Shown: positions 23,705-32,739 of the stretch, in pieces
How positions within the stretch are numbered: position 1 is the stretch's first letter
Layout: each line of letters starts with the position of its first letter
Source of the DNA: Planotetraspora thailandica
Lineage (GTDB): Bacteria; Actinomycetota; Actinomycetes; Streptosporangiales; Streptosporangiaceae
Assembly: GCF_016863335.1 (NCBI RefSeq)
Contig: NZ_BOOR01000017.1
Location: 62,001-126,000 of the forward strand
Direction of reading: 5' to 3'
Length of the DNA: 64,000 bases
Program-made: the position numbers and the translations under genes
Notes under the pieces: model-generated
Database searches by the model: none
Seen by the model: the letters and a program-made list of their open reading frames with translations, nothing else
What the model was told of the DNA's origin: nothing

Positions 23705-25141
23705 TTACTCCACCTTCAGCCGGAACACGCGGCGCGCCGCGACGCGCGCCGCGTGGTAGCCGCACATCCCGTGCACACCCGGACCCGGCGGAGTGGCCGA
23801 GGAGCACAGGTAGATGCTCGGGTTCGGGGTGGCGTAGGGCACCGGGGCCGCCGTCGGGCGGAACAGCAGCCGCAGCCGGTCGCAGCCGCCGCCGGCGATG
23901 TCGCCCCCCACGTTGTTGCGGTTGCGGGCCTCGATCTCGGGAGGACCTGCGGCGTTGCGGTCGAGGACGAGATCGCGAAAACCTGGGGCGAACCGCTCGA
24001 TCTGGCGCTCGACCGCCTCGGTGAGGTCCCCTCGCCAGCCGTTCGGCACGTGGCCGTAGACCCACAACACCTGCCCGCCGCCGGTTGCGCGGGAGGGATC
24101 GAACAGGCTGGGCTGGGCGACGATGAGGAACGGTGTGCGTGGCGCGTCGCCGTGGAAGGCGGCGCGCAGGGCCGTGTCGATCTCCGCGAACGACGGACCG
24201 AGGTGCACGGTGCCGGCGCGCGTGCAGGGTTCGGCCGCCCAGGGTACGGGTGCGGACAACGCATAGTCGATCTTGAAGACGCCTGGGCCGTGCCGGTAGC
24301 GGCGTAGTCGTTCCGCGTACCGGCGCGGCAGCCTGGTCCCCGCCAAGGCGACCAGCCGTCCGGGCATCACGTCGAGCAGGAAGGCTCTCGCCGGGGGCAG
24401 GTCGTCCAGGCTGTCGACCTGATGTCCCGTCTCGATCTGGCCGCCGAGACAGCGCAGATGGGCCGCCAGTGCGTCGGACAGCGCCTGCGAACCGCCGCGA
24501 GGAAAAGGCCAGCCCACGTCGTGCGCCGCCAGGGCGAACAACAACGCGACCCCGCCCGTGGCCGGCGAGCCGAGCGGCGCGATGGCGTGCGCCGCCAGCC
24601 CGGCGAACAGGCCACGGGCGCGTTGCCCGCGAAACGGGCGCACCAGCAGCGCAGCCGGTAGGACGGCCCGCGCGCCGAACCGCGCGAGCAACAACGGGTG
24701 GCGCGGCCAGGCGGCAAGCGGCGCGCGCAGCACGTCGTCGGCCAGGCTGTCCCATCGCCCGAGGAACGGCCCCACCATGCGAAGGTAGGTCGCACCGTCC
24801 TCGCCTAGTGAGACCGCGGTCTCCTCGGCGGAACGGGCCAGTACGGAGGCCGAGCCGTCCGCGAAGGGGTGGGCCAGCGGGATGGGCGGCTCGACCCATG
24901 CCAGGCCGTACCGCTGCAACGGCAGCGCCCGCAGCGCCGGAGAGCCCGCGCCGAGCGGATGCACGGCCGAACAGAGATCGTGCCGGAAGCCGGGCAGCGT
25001 CGACTCCTCCGTCCGCGCGCCGCCCCCCACGCTCGCCGCCGCCTCATACACGCGTACGGCCAGGCCCGCCCGAGCGAGTGTGACCGCCGCGGTCAGCCCG
25101 TTCGGACCTGCGCCGACCACGACCGCGTCGACCTCGGCCAT
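23705..25141 (-). CDS. FAD-dependent phytoene-desaturase-like oxidoreductase
   Basis: 478 residues. The N-terminus holds the FAD-binding [19 protein letters not shown] and [16 protein letters not shown]; the C-terminal [20 protein letters not shown] closes the FAD site as in carotenoid-desaturase-related NAD(P)/FAD oxidoreductases. No carotenoid genes are nearby, so phytoene is an unlikely substrate. Many actinomycetes carry such proteins next to lipid genes. It lies between grpE and the lipase-maturation-factor-like gene, with which it is almost certainly co-translated. Confidence 0.85.
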   Translation of the reverse strand: MAEVDAVVVGAGPNGLTAAVTLARAGLAVRVYEAAASVGGGARTEESTLPGFRHDLCSAVHPLGAGSPALRALPLQRYGLAWVEPPIPLAHPFADGSASVLARSAEETAVSLGEDGATYLRMVGPFLGRWDSLADDVLRAPLAAWPRHPLLLARFGARAVLPAALLVRPFRGQRARGLFAGLAAHAIAPLGSPATGGVALLFALAAHDVGWPFPRGGSQALSDALAAHLRCLGGQIETGHQVDSLDDLPPARAFLLDVMPGRLVALAGTRLPRRYAERLRRYRHGPGVFKIDYALSAPVPWAAEPCTRAGTVHLGPSFAEIDTALRAAFHGDAPRTPFLIVAQPSLFDPSRATGGGQVLWVYGHVPNGWRGDLTEAVERQIERFAPGFRDLVLDRNAAGPPEIEARNRNNVGGDIAGGGCDRLRLLFRPTAAPVPYATPNPSIYLCSSATPPGPGVHGMCGYHAARVAARRVFRLKVE

Positions 25142-25187
25142 AACCGGCCCTCTCTCCGATCGTCGCCCCTGCCGGTGGGTTCGCCTG

Positions 25188-25799
25188 TCACCTGCCGCCG
25201 GCGGGAGTGGGTGGTTCGATGACCCTGACGTAGGCGGGCCGCAGGAGCCGGTCGCCGATCCGGTAGCCGGCGGCCAGGATCTCGCTGCACGTCGGGCGAT
25301 CGACCTCGGTGGAATGCGCGTGGATCAGCGCCTCGTGGAGTGTGGGGTCGAAACCCTCGCCGGGCTCGCCGAAGGACTCCAGGCCGAGAGCCGAGAGCTC
25401 GTCTTCGAGCGCCTCGGCGACCAGCTGGAAGCCGCCGCGGACCTCGCCGAGCTCGCGGGCCCGGGCGATGGCGTCGAGGACGGGAAGCAGGCCGCGGAGC
25501 ACGTTGGCCAGGGCGGCCTCACGGACCGCCAGGCGGTCGCGCTGGACCCGCTTGCGGTAGTTGTCGTACTCGGCTTTGACCCGCTGGACGTCCGCGGTGC
25601 GCTCGGCGAGTTCCGCCTCCAGCTCCCGTGTCGATCGTGCGGAGGGCCGGCCCGCGTGGGCGTGCGGCGGAGATGCGAGCGGCTCGCGGGTGGGCGGCGG
25701 TGCGCCGGCCAGGACGGCCTTCTCCCCCGTCCCCTGGGGGAGGCGGGGGAGGTCGGTGCGCCGCCGGCCTTTGCGCCGAGAATCGGACATGCGACTCAT
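25188..25799 (-). CDS. grpE: GrpE nucleotide-exchange factor
   Basis: 203 residues starting at an ATG at 25799 whose ATGA overlaps the dnaK stop. After a basic, proline-rich leader, residues 55-95 form the long coiled-coil helix ([30 protein letters not shown]). The C-terminal beta domain includes [32 protein letters not shown] and a [15 protein letters not shown] strand, all diagnostic of GrpE. It releases ADP from the DnaK encoded directly before it. No dnaJ or hspR follows, unlike the main actinobacterial dnaK operon. Confidence 0.93.
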   Translation of the reverse strand: MSRMSDSRRKGRRRTDLPRLPQGTGEKAVLAGAPPPTREPLASPPHAHAGRPSARSTRELEAELAERTADVQRVKAEYDNYRKRVQRDRLAVREAALANVLRGLLPVLDAIARARELGEVRGGFQLVAEALEDELSALGLESFGEPGEGFDPTLHEALIHAHSTEVDRPTCSEILAAGYRIGDRLLRPAYVRVIEPPTPAGGR

Positions 25800-27673
25800 C
25801 CGGTGCCCCCTCGCCTCTTTTCGTCATCGACGATCTCCGCGTCCACGACCTCCTCTTCCTCGGCACCCTGTTCTCCTGCCCCGTGCTGCGCGCCGGCGCC
25901 GGCCGTCCCCGCGGTGGCATCCTGCGCCTGCGCGTATATCGCCTGACCTATCTTCTGGGCGGCCAGGGCGGCCTTCTCGGCGGCCTGGCGGATGGCCGTC
26001 ACGTCGTCGCCCTTCAGCTTCTCCTTGAGGTCGGCGATCGTGGCCTCCACCTCGGACTTCACATCTCCCGGCACCTTGTCCGGGCTGTCGCGCAGCAGTT
26101 TCTCCGTGGTGTAGACGAGCGTCTCGGCCTGGTTGCGCGTCTCGGCGGCCTCGCGCCTGCGCCGGTCCTCTTCGGCGTGCTGCTCGGCATCGTGCACCAT
26201 CCGGTCGATGTCCTCCTTCGGCAGCGCCGAGCCGGCGGTGATGGCTATCGACTGCTCCCTACCCGTGCCGAGGTCCTTGGCGGAGACGTGCATGATGCCG
26301 TTGGCGTCGATGTCGAACGCGACCTCGATCTGCGGCATCCCCCGCGGGGCGGGAGGCAGCCCGGTCAACTCGAACATGCCGAGTTTCTTGTTGTACGCCG
26401 CGATCTCGCGCTCCCCCTGAAAGACCTGGATGGCCACCGACGGCTGGTTGTCCTCAGCCGTGGTGAACACCTCCGAGCGCCTGGTCGGGATGGTCGTGTT
26501 GCGCTCGATGAGCCGGGTCATGATGCCGCCCTTGGTCTCGATGCCCAGCGATAGCGGGGTGACATCCAGCAGCAGGACGTCCTTGACCTCGCCCTTGAGC
26601 ACCCCGGCCTGAAGCGCGGCGCCCACCGCGACGACTTCGTCGGGGTTGACGCCCTTGTGCGGCTCCTTGCCGCCGGTCAACTCCCGGACCAGGTCGGCCA
26701 CGGCCGGCATCCGGGTCGATCCGCCGACCAGGATGACGTGGTCGATGTCGGAGACCTTGATCCCGGCATCTCCCACCGCCTGCTCGAAGGGGCCTCTGCA
26801 GCGGTTGAGCAGATCATGGGTGAGCTGCTGGAACTGCGCACGGGTCAGCTTCTCGTCCAGGTGCAGCGGGCCTTCGGCGGAGGCCGTGATGTAGGCGAGG
26901 TTGATCGTCGTCTCCGTGGCCGCCGAAAGCTCGATCTTGGCCCGCTCGGCCGCCTCCCGCAGCCGCTGCACGGCCATCTTGTCCTTCGACAGGTCCACCC
27001 CGTAGCCGTTCTTGAACTGCTTGACCAGGTAGTCGATGACCCGCTGATCCCAATCGTCCCCACCGAGGTGGGTGTCGCCGGCGGTGGCCTTCACCTCGAC
27101 CACGCCCTCGCCTATCTCCAGAAGCGACACGTCGAACGTTCCGCCGCCCAGGTCGAAGACCAGGATTCTCTGGTCGTTCTCCTTGTCCAGGCCGTACGCC
27201 AACGCCGCGGCCGTCGGCTCGTTGATGATCCGCAGCACCTTCAGGCCCGCGATCTCCCCGGCTTCCTTGGTCGCGGTGCGCTGCGCATCGTCGAAGTACG
27301 CCGGCACCGTGATGACGGCGTCCGCGACCCCCTCCCCGAGGTAGGCCTCGGCGTCACGCTTCAGCTTCTGCAGCACGCGCGCGGAGATCTCCTGCGCCGT
27401 GTACTGCTTGCCGTCCACGCTCCCGCTCTCCGGGAACCGCCAGCTCGCCTCGCCCATGTGGCGCTTCACCGAACGTACGGTTCGCTCCACGTTGGTCACG
27501 GCCTGGCGCTTGGCGACCTCGCCGACCAGGACCTCGCCGCTCTTCGCGAACGCCACGACCGACGGGGTCGTCCGCGATCCCTCGGTGTTGGCGATGACGG
27601 TCGGCTCACCGCCTTCCAACGCGCAGACCACCGAGTTCGTCGTGCCCAGATCGATACCCACCGCTCGTGTCAT
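25796..27673 (-). CDS. dnaK: DnaK (Hsp70) chaperone, probably a second copy
   Basis: 625 residues, preceded by GGAAGGGGG. The ATPase domain shows [39 protein letters not shown], the [15 protein letters not shown] block and [17 protein letters not shown]. The substrate-binding domain has [14 protein letters not shown] and the helical lid runs from about residue 505. The tail [21 protein letters not shown] is a variant of the acidic C-terminus. The operon is dnaK-grpE without dnaJ and hspR, and I see no HspR-type CTTGAGT inverted repeat upstream, so this is likely an accessory paralogue with its own regulation. Confidence 0.95.
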   Translation of the reverse strand: MTRAVGIDLGTTNSVVCALEGGEPTVIANTEGSRTTPSVVAFAKSGEVLVGEVAKRQAVTNVERTVRSVKRHMGEASWRFPESGSVDGKQYTAQEISARVLQKLKRDAEAYLGEGVADAVITVPAYFDDAQRTATKEAGEIAGLKVLRIINEPTAAALAYGLDKENDQRILVFDLGGGTFDVSLLEIGEGVVEVKATAGDTHLGGDDWDQRVIDYLVKQFKNGYGVDLSKDKMAVQRLREAAERAKIELSAATETTINLAYITASAEGPLHLDEKLTRAQFQQLTHDLLNRCRGPFEQAVGDAGIKVSDIDHVILVGGSTRMPAVADLVRELTGGKEPHKGVNPDEVVAVGAALQAGVLKGEVKDVLLLDVTPLSLGIETKGGIMTRLIERNTTIPTRRSEVFTTAEDNQPSVAIQVFQGEREIAAYNKKLGMFELTGLPPAPRGMPQIEVAFDIDANGIMHVSAKDLGTGREQSIAITAGSALPKEDIDRMVHDAEQHAEEDRRRREAAETRNQAETLVYTTEKLLRDSPDKVPGDVKSEVEATIADLKEKLKGDDVTAIRQAAEKAALAAQKIGQAIYAQAQDATAGTAGAGAQHGAGEQGAEEEEVVDAEIVDDEKRRGGTG

Positions 27674-27975
27674 CCCGGGCCCCCTTCCTCACTCCCGCCT
27701 GACCGCGTCACCTGCGGGATCGCTCATGCCGGGCTTCAGCGAGGCGCGCCTCGCGGCCACCGGCGTCCTGCGCGTGAGCTCGGCGTCATGGAGTGTGGCG
27801 TATGCGCCCACCACCGGGGCGAACTGCTTCCGCGCGGCCGACCGGGTGAGGCGGGCCGACCGTCTTCAGCAGATGCGCTGCGACCTGCAGGTATGGACGA
27901 AACCCCCTATGCGACTTGTATAAAATTCCTCGGAAAACTTGTCAAGATGTCCGGATTGTGTTATAGGCGCATTTA
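27674..27975. other. Gap between dnaK and the broken TetR gene
   Basis: No convincing gene. It holds a perfect 16-base palindrome GCGAGGCGCGCCTCGC (27739..27754), which might be an operator or leader hairpin of dnaK, and an AT-rich end with the promoter listed at 27939. A short open frame around 27727..27920 has no recognisable relatives. Confidence 0.5.
27939..27967 (+). promoter_or_regulatory. Sigma-70-like promoter before the broken TetR gene
   Basis: TTGTCA (27939..27944) and TATAGG (27962..27967) with a 17-base spacer, in a markedly AT-rich patch for this DNA. It would start transcription just before the GTG at 27976. Confidence 0.5.
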
Positions 27976-28250
27976 GTGCAGTTCATGGAAGAACCGGGCA
28001 CAACATTGGGCCACCCCTCCCTCGGCATGATCTGCGACAGGGCCGGGGTGACCCGAGGAGCCTTCTACCACCACTTCAGTAACAAGGAGCAGATCTTCCG
28101 CGAGGTCTACGCGGCCGAGCAGGAGAAACTCGCGGTGATCGTCCGAAGGGCGTTCCAGGCCGTCAAGGCCGGCTGCATCCCGAGCGCCCCCTGGAGCCGG
28201 CCACCTCACTGCTGTACGGCGGGATCTGGCATCATGTCGTGGCGTTCGGG
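27976..28250 (+). pseudogene. Broken TetR-family regulator
   Basis: The frame from 27976 encodes the TetR recognition helices (MICDRAGVTRGAFYHHFSNK, EQIFREVYAAEQEKLAV) but lacks helix 1 at the N-terminus. After about 57 residues the text becomes non-protein-like. A different frame then reads LEPATSLLYGGIWHHVVAFG, which looks like a TetR C-terminal helix. An internal deletion with frameshift explains both. The 3' end runs into the histidine kinase gene on the other strand. It is very unlikely to be functional. Confidence 0.7.
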
Positions 28251-29632
28251 ACCCCGTCGGCGATGTCCGCGGCTGGAGCATCACCTGCCACGTGGTCGTC
28301 GTTCAGCAGCGGCAGCCTAAGAACAAATCGGGCGCCTCGGGGTGAGTCCTCGATTCGCAGCGTTCCGCGATGGGCGCGGGTGATGTCGAGGGAGATGGCG
28401 AGACCAAGCCCGCTGCCGCCGGAGTCGCGGCGACGGCCCTCCTCCAGGCGGGTGAAACGCTCGAAGACGCGCTGGCGGTCGGCCGGTGCGATGCCCGCGC
28501 CGTCGTCGACCACGGCCACAACGGCCTGGCCGTCCGCGCGTTCGACGGAGACGGTGACACGGGATTCGGCGTGCCGCTGCGCGTTGCTCAGGAGATTGTC
28601 GATCACGCGCATCAGCTGGATCCGGGATCCGTGTACCCATACGTGAAATGGCGCACGGACGTCCACCGGCACAGCATGTACTTGAGCGGCCTCCTGTCTC
28701 ACGAGCGCGCCCAGTTCGACCGGCTCGTGCGGCTCCGGATCGGCGGCGCGCAGACGGGCCGCGAGCAGGAGATCGTTGACGATCGCCTCTAGCCGGTCAC
28801 AGGCCGACAGCGCGTTGTGGACGCTGCCGCGAACATCGACACTGTCCGGGTAGAGCAGCGCCTCCTCCAGTTGGGCGCGAAGCCCGGTGAGGGGCGTTCT
28901 GAGCTCATGCGAGGCGGTTGAAGCGAACTGGCGTTGCTGCTCCACTGCCTCTTCCAGCCGTTCCAGAGTCCGGTTGGCGGTGCTGGCGAGCAGCGCGATC
29001 TCGTCCTCGCCTGGGGGCATCGGCACGCGAAGGCTCAGGTCACTCACCGTGATCTCAGCGATCCGCGCCCGGATGGCCGCAACCGGGAGCAGCGTCCGGC
29101 CCACCGCCCACCACGTCGTCCAGGCCGCCAAGATCACGATCATGAGAGCCCCCGCAGCGATGAGGTACTCCAGGCGGTGGGTCGCCAAAATGGACGGCTC
29201 CGCCATGCCGGCGTAGACCACGGGAGAGTCCGCCGCGGGAGTCACTCTGTTGGCCATGAGGATGAGGCACCGGTCCCGTGAGCACTCGGTCAGCTTGTTC
29301 AGCCGGTCGCCGGGCGGCGGACGGTGCGTGCTCACCGGCGGCTGGTTCGCAGCCTGCGGGCTGGAGGCGACGACCCTGCCGTGGATGTCGACCAGTTGGA
29401 CGAGGTCGGCACTGGTGGAAGTGGGGATCGGGTTCGGGAGGGCACCGTTGCGCACCGCCGCGCTCCACAGGCCCGCGGCTCGCTCGGCCTCGAAGAAACT
29501 GTCGTCCTGGACTTTGTACCGGACCGCCAGGTCGAGGCTCAGACCTATCATCACCGCCACGATCAACGAGAGCGCCGTCGCGATCGTCGTGTAGCGCGCT
29601 CGTATCGAGTGCAGGTGCGGCACGGGGGTCAC
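28232..29632 (-). CDS. Sensor histidine kinase (HAMP, HisKA, HATPase)
   Basis: 466 residues from a GTG at 29632 with AAGGAAG five bases upstream; an open frame extends to 29833 without a binding site. A first transmembrane helix lies near residues 10-33 and a second near 155-178 (YLIAAGALMIVILAAWTTWW), with an extracytoplasmic sensor between. HAMP follows, then the H box FASTASHELRTPLTGLRAQL, the N box LMRVIDNLLSNAQRH, G1 VDDGAGIAP and G2 GGSGLGLAISL. This is an OmpR-class kinase. No response regulator gene adjoins it, so its partner is elsewhere or lost. Confidence 0.93.
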   Translation of the reverse strand: MTPVPHLHSIRARYTTIATALSLIVAVMIGLSLDLAVRYKVQDDSFFEAERAAGLWSAAVRNGALPNPIPTSTSADLVQLVDIHGRVVASSPQAANQPPVSTHRPPPGDRLNKLTECSRDRCLILMANRVTPAADSPVVYAGMAEPSILATHRLEYLIAAGALMIVILAAWTTWWAVGRTLLPVAAIRARIAEITVSDLSLRVPMPPGEDEIALLASTANRTLERLEEAVEQQRQFASTASHELRTPLTGLRAQLEEALLYPDSVDVRGSVHNALSACDRLEAIVNDLLLAARLRAADPEPHEPVELGALVRQEAAQVHAVPVDVRAPFHVWVHGSRIQLMRVIDNLLSNAQRHAESRVTVSVERADGQAVVAVVDDGAGIAPADRQRVFERFTRLEEGRRRDSGGSGLGLAISLDITRAHRGTLRIEDSPRGARFVLRLPLLNDDHVAGDAPAADIADGVPNATT

Positions 29633-29926
29633 CAATCTTCCTTCGGCATCGCCGCCTCTTCCCGACGGAGGCCTCCTTCCTGGGGGCGAAACGGCAGCCC
29701 GGTCCGCCAGGATCGGTGAACTCGCATCCTTCGCATTACGGTATGCCGAAATTTGATCCGTATGGTGGCCGTGGCGCTCCCAGGATCCGGCCCTCACCTG
29801 GGCGAACGCCCTGTTCGGCGTGGCTCGGGCCATGGGCCGTGATCGTTGCCGCCAGGTCCCGGCGCCCGCCGCAAAACCCTGATCAAAGCGGGCGCCCTTT
29901 ACGTTGTAGATTCGAAACGTGAAGGC
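29633..29926. other. Gap upstream of the histidine kinase
   Basis: No gene is recognised on either strand. In particular, no remnant of a response regulator could be read, although that is where one would usually end. I see no clear promoter or repeat. Confidence 0.5.
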
Positions 29927-30409
29927 TTACCGTCTTCCATTCGCCGAAGACTCGTTCTCGGTCGGCGCCTCCGTCGCGCGGGGCGCCGAGCCCGCCAGCG
30001 GAGTGGTGTCGAGGTATCTGACCTCGTAGACGCGCTCGGCGAACTTCCAGCCGTCCGGGGTGCGCTGGTAGCGGTCGTGGTACACGGCGTAGTTCGAGTG
30101 CAATCTGCCGTCGCGAAAGCGCCCGAACTCCGAGACGTATGCGCGGCCGGACGTGGCGTCGCCCTCAAGCTGGATCGTGCCTGGGTGCATGGTTTGCACG
30201 AATTAGTCCCAGTTAGCCTGCAGCCGCTCGATCCCGGCGCGGATCTCCTCCCGGCTGACGAACTCGACGCCGGCCTCGGGGATCCGCCACACGCCGGCCT
30301 GCGTGAACAGCGACGCGAACCGGTCGAAGTCGCGTGTCATCCCCGCGTCGGTGTACTCACCGCGCAGCGCCTCGATCTCGAAGCGATCGGCGATGTCCTG
30401 AAAGCTCAT
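29927..30409 (-). pseudogene. SnoaL-like (NTF2-fold) protein gene split by an in-frame TAA
   Basis: From the ATG at 30409 (GGAGGAAC upstream) the frame reads FEIEALRGEYTDAGMTRDFD, RFASLFTQAGVWRIPEAGVE and ERLQANWD, then TAA at 30203..30205. The same frame continues with FVQTMHPGTIQLEGDATSGR, LHSNYAVYHDRYQRTPDGWK and FAERVYEVRYL, which together make a complete SnoaL-like domain of about 155 residues. A single nonsense mutation is the only defect. Members are polyketide cyclases, dehydratases or steroid-isomerase-like proteins. A sequencing error is possible. Confidence 0.75.
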
Positions 30410-30769
30410 CGGGTTCCTCCTCGTCACCTCGAACAGATCACGGCTGCATGGATCTGCTGTCCTCCGTCCGGGGGTGCAGCCAGACACCCGCGCCGGGTCA
30501 GCCCATGAAGGACTGAGGGCCAGAACGGGGGCGCGTTGCGGGTGCCGCGCACCGGGTCGTGCCACTGTGAGCGGCCCCACGCCACGAGGACGGTCAGAGC
30601 GAGCAGCTGGATGCCGTTCGTCTCAGTAGTCCGACGACACAGCCGCTGGGAGTGTGAGGCGGGCGGCCGACCTCACAATTGGCTGCGGCGTCTCGTCGAA
30701 GTGGTGAGGGCAGATGCGACCAACGGAGCCGGCGAGCGTCGATCCTGTGGCCAGTCGGCAGAGGTGTGG
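30410..30769. other. Gap between the split SnoaL-like gene and the ABC permease
   Basis: No gene I can support. One minus-strand frame around 30510..30620 gives a short hydrophobic stretch (IQLLALTVLVAWG), which might be debris of a membrane protein, but there is no start, motif or relative to confirm it. Nothing else is seen. Confidence 0.4.
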
Positions 30770-31498
30770 TCAGCGCGTGCCGGTGATGAGTCGTTCGCGG
30801 TCAAAAGCCGACGACACGATCCGCCAGCCGATCGCGTCGAGGACCAAGAGAGCCGCCGCGAGGCCGAAGGCACGGCCGAGCGTCAGGTGGATCACGTCGA
30901 ACGCGATGAGGGATGTCAGTGCGACCGTCGGGATGCCGGCGAGCATGCCGAGTTGCTGGGCGACCCTGATGTCGTTGGATCTCGCGGAGATGCCCATGCC
31001 GGCCCAGATCGACCAGGCAGCGATCAGCGGCGTGAGGAGCACCTGGGCGAGGATCTGCGGCCATTGCAGCAGCGCCGAGGCCACGGCCGTATCCGCGAAG
31101 AACTCGACGCAGGCGATGAAGAGCGCATAGACCGCGTACGCCACCATCGCCGACGGGACGAGCGCGGCCAGCGCCTTGCCCAGCAGAAACTCCTCGCGAC
31201 GTACCGGCGTGGTCAGCACCGGCTCGAGGGTGCCCTGCTGGCGCTCGCCCGCCACCGCGTATGCGGCGATCAGCACCGGTACGAGCGCCGGGATGCCCAG
31301 CAGGTACAGCAGAACATGCCCGTGCGCCAACTGGCCTGAGGAAGAGGCGGGCAAGCCGAAGACCACGACGAGCGGCTGGATGAGGAAGATCAAAGGGATG
31401 ATCGCCATGGCTACGACGATGGAGGGCGTGCGGCGGTACTCCAGCAACTCTTTGCGGACGATTGCCCGGATCCGCCTGATGCTCACGCTCATTTTCAC
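30770..31498 (-). CDS. ABC transporter permease (ABC-2/NatB-like)
   Basis: 242 residues starting at a GTG at 31498 that overlaps the ATPase stop by four bases (GTGA). Residues 8-20, RAIVRKELLEYRR, are the typical N-terminal amphipathic helix. Six hydrophobic segments follow, with AYAVAGERQQGTLEPVLTTP and VRREEFLLGKALAAL as the conserved cytoplasmic loop of ABC-2 permeases. It pairs with the ATPase encoded immediately upstream. The substrate is unknown; sodium/drug exporters and peptide-export systems share this layout. Confidence 0.9.
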   Translation of the reverse strand: MKMSVSIRRIRAIVRKELLEYRRTPSIVVAMAIIPLIFLIQPLVVVFGLPASSSGQLAHGHVLLYLLGIPALVPVLIAAYAVAGERQQGTLEPVLTTPVRREEFLLGKALAALVPSAMVAYAVYALFIACVEFFADTAVASALLQWPQILAQVLLTPLIAAWSIWAGMGISARSNDIRVAQQLGMLAGIPTVALTSLIAFDVIHLTLGRAFGLAAALLVLDAIGWRIVSSAFDRERLITGTR

Positions 31499-32472
31499 CC
31501 CGCCTGCTTGCCGGTAGCGGCAGGGTCATCGGTGTTGACCAGCCGAAGGTAGACGTCGTGCAGAGTGTGGCGCGAAGGGCTGATCGATAGCAGATCGGCG
31601 CCGGCGGCCACCAGGGCGCGGGCGGCGGCGGGCGCGGCGACCGCGGGGTCGGAGACCGCCAGTATGTAGGTGCGGCGGCCGTCCGGGTGCCAGCCGTTGA
31701 CGGCCGGGAGGTCGGCGAAGGTGCGGTCGGGGTCCGGTAGAGGTGCAAGCGTGGTGACCGTGAGAGTCTTGGCGAACAGTCGATCGCGCAACTCGTCAGG
31801 TCGGCCTATCGTCCGCAGCGTGGTGTTCAAGATCGCGACGCGGTCGCAGAGTCGCTCGGCCTCCTCCAGACGATGCGTAGTGAGGAAGATGGTCACACCG
31901 CGCCGGCGGAGCCGGTCGATCAACTCGTGAACGTCTTGGGTGGCGACCGGATCGAGGCCCGCGGTCGGCTCGTCGAGGAAGAGGATTCGCGGGTCGCCGA
32001 GCAGCGCCCTGGCGAGTGCGACCCGCTGACGCAGGCCCTTGGACAAGGAGCCGCAGACATCATTCGCCCGATCCATCAGGTCGACCGCCTGTAGTGCGCG
32101 CTCGATGCGCTCGCGTGCGTGGGGCGACTGGTAGAGGTCCGCGAAGCACTCAAGGTTTTCGACCACGCTCAGGCGCAGGTACAGGCCCGGCGACTCGGGC
32201 ATGATCGATATTCGCCGGCGAATCTGCTCTGCGTTCTCCGGCGCGAGCGGGATGCCGGCGACCACCGCCGAACCCGAGGTCGGCGCGATGAGGGTGCCGA
32301 GTGTCCGTACCGTCGTCGTCTTCCCCGCGCCGTTGGGTCCGAGGAAACCGAAAACCTCGCCGCCATCGACCTCGAACGAGACGTTTGCGAACGCGACTCG
32401 GCTGCCAAAGCGCTTGCTCAGGCCATGGACGGACAGTGCTGGGGTGCCGTTGCCGTGGTCCTTACCGTCCAT
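31495..32472 (-). CDS. ABC transporter ATP-binding protein
   Basis: 325 residues. Walker A is LGPNGAGKTTTVRTLGTL, the signature SLSKGLRQRVALARALLGD, and Walker B ILFLDEPTAGLDPVATQ, followed by the H-loop FLTTHRLEEAERLCD. The C-terminal 90 residues form the accessory domain often seen in NatA/CcmA-like ATPases. The gene is the first of a two-gene operon. A perfect 12-base palindrome at 32512 lies 40 bases upstream and probably controls it. It powers export through the permease encoded next. Confidence 0.93.
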   Translation of the reverse strand: MDGKDHGNGTPALSVHGLSKRFGSRVAFANVSFEVDGGEVFGFLGPNGAGKTTTVRTLGTLIAPTSGSAVVAGIPLAPENAEQIRRRISIMPESPGLYLRLSVVENLECFADLYQSPHARERIERALQAVDLMDRANDVCGSLSKGLRQRVALARALLGDPRILFLDEPTAGLDPVATQDVHELIDRLRRRGVTIFLTTHRLEEAERLCDRVAILNTTLRTIGRPDELRDRLFAKTLTVTTLAPLPDPDRTFADLPAVNGWHPDGRRTYILAVSDPAVAAPAAARALVAAGADLLSISPSRHTLHDVYLRLVNTDDPAATGKQAG

Positions 32473-32511
32473 CTGTGCCGCCCTTCCGCCGGTGGGCCCA
32501 TGCCGCGAAAA

Positions 32512-32523
32512 AGTGATATCACT
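32512..32523. promoter_or_regulatory. Perfect 12-bp palindrome upstream of the ABC operon
   Basis: AGTGATATCACT in an AT-rich patch 40 bases before the ATPase start, with a further AGTGATCG half-site 13 bases beyond. It is a likely operator for a dimeric repressor encoded elsewhere. The following 200 bases to the regulator stop hold no gene I can support; a 55-codon plus-strand frame from 32593 is not recognisable. Confidence 0.5.
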
Positions 32524-32739
32524 AAGCTATCCCTCTAGTGATCGATTTGTCCACGCAGGCGTGCGGACTCTTCCCACCTACTGGCGGAGGAGGTGAGACC
32601 ACGTGCGCTCAATGCGACGCGCGCCTGCAACTCCCTGGACACCCGGATCTCCGGCATGTTCGGCGCGGACTGGTCGTCGCTCGCCGGCATGCGGGCGGTG
32701 ATGGACGACGGCGGAAGGGAAAGAGAGCGGTTTTCGTCA

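Noticed and set aside
22677-24899. Minus-strand open frame of about 740 codons across the LMF and desaturase-like genes
   Set aside because: It runs in a shifted frame of two well-supported genes and shows no domain.
27674-27760. Search for an HspR-type inverted repeat upstream of dnaK
   Set aside because: No CTTGAGT...ACTCAAG pair is present; only an unrelated GC palindrome was found.
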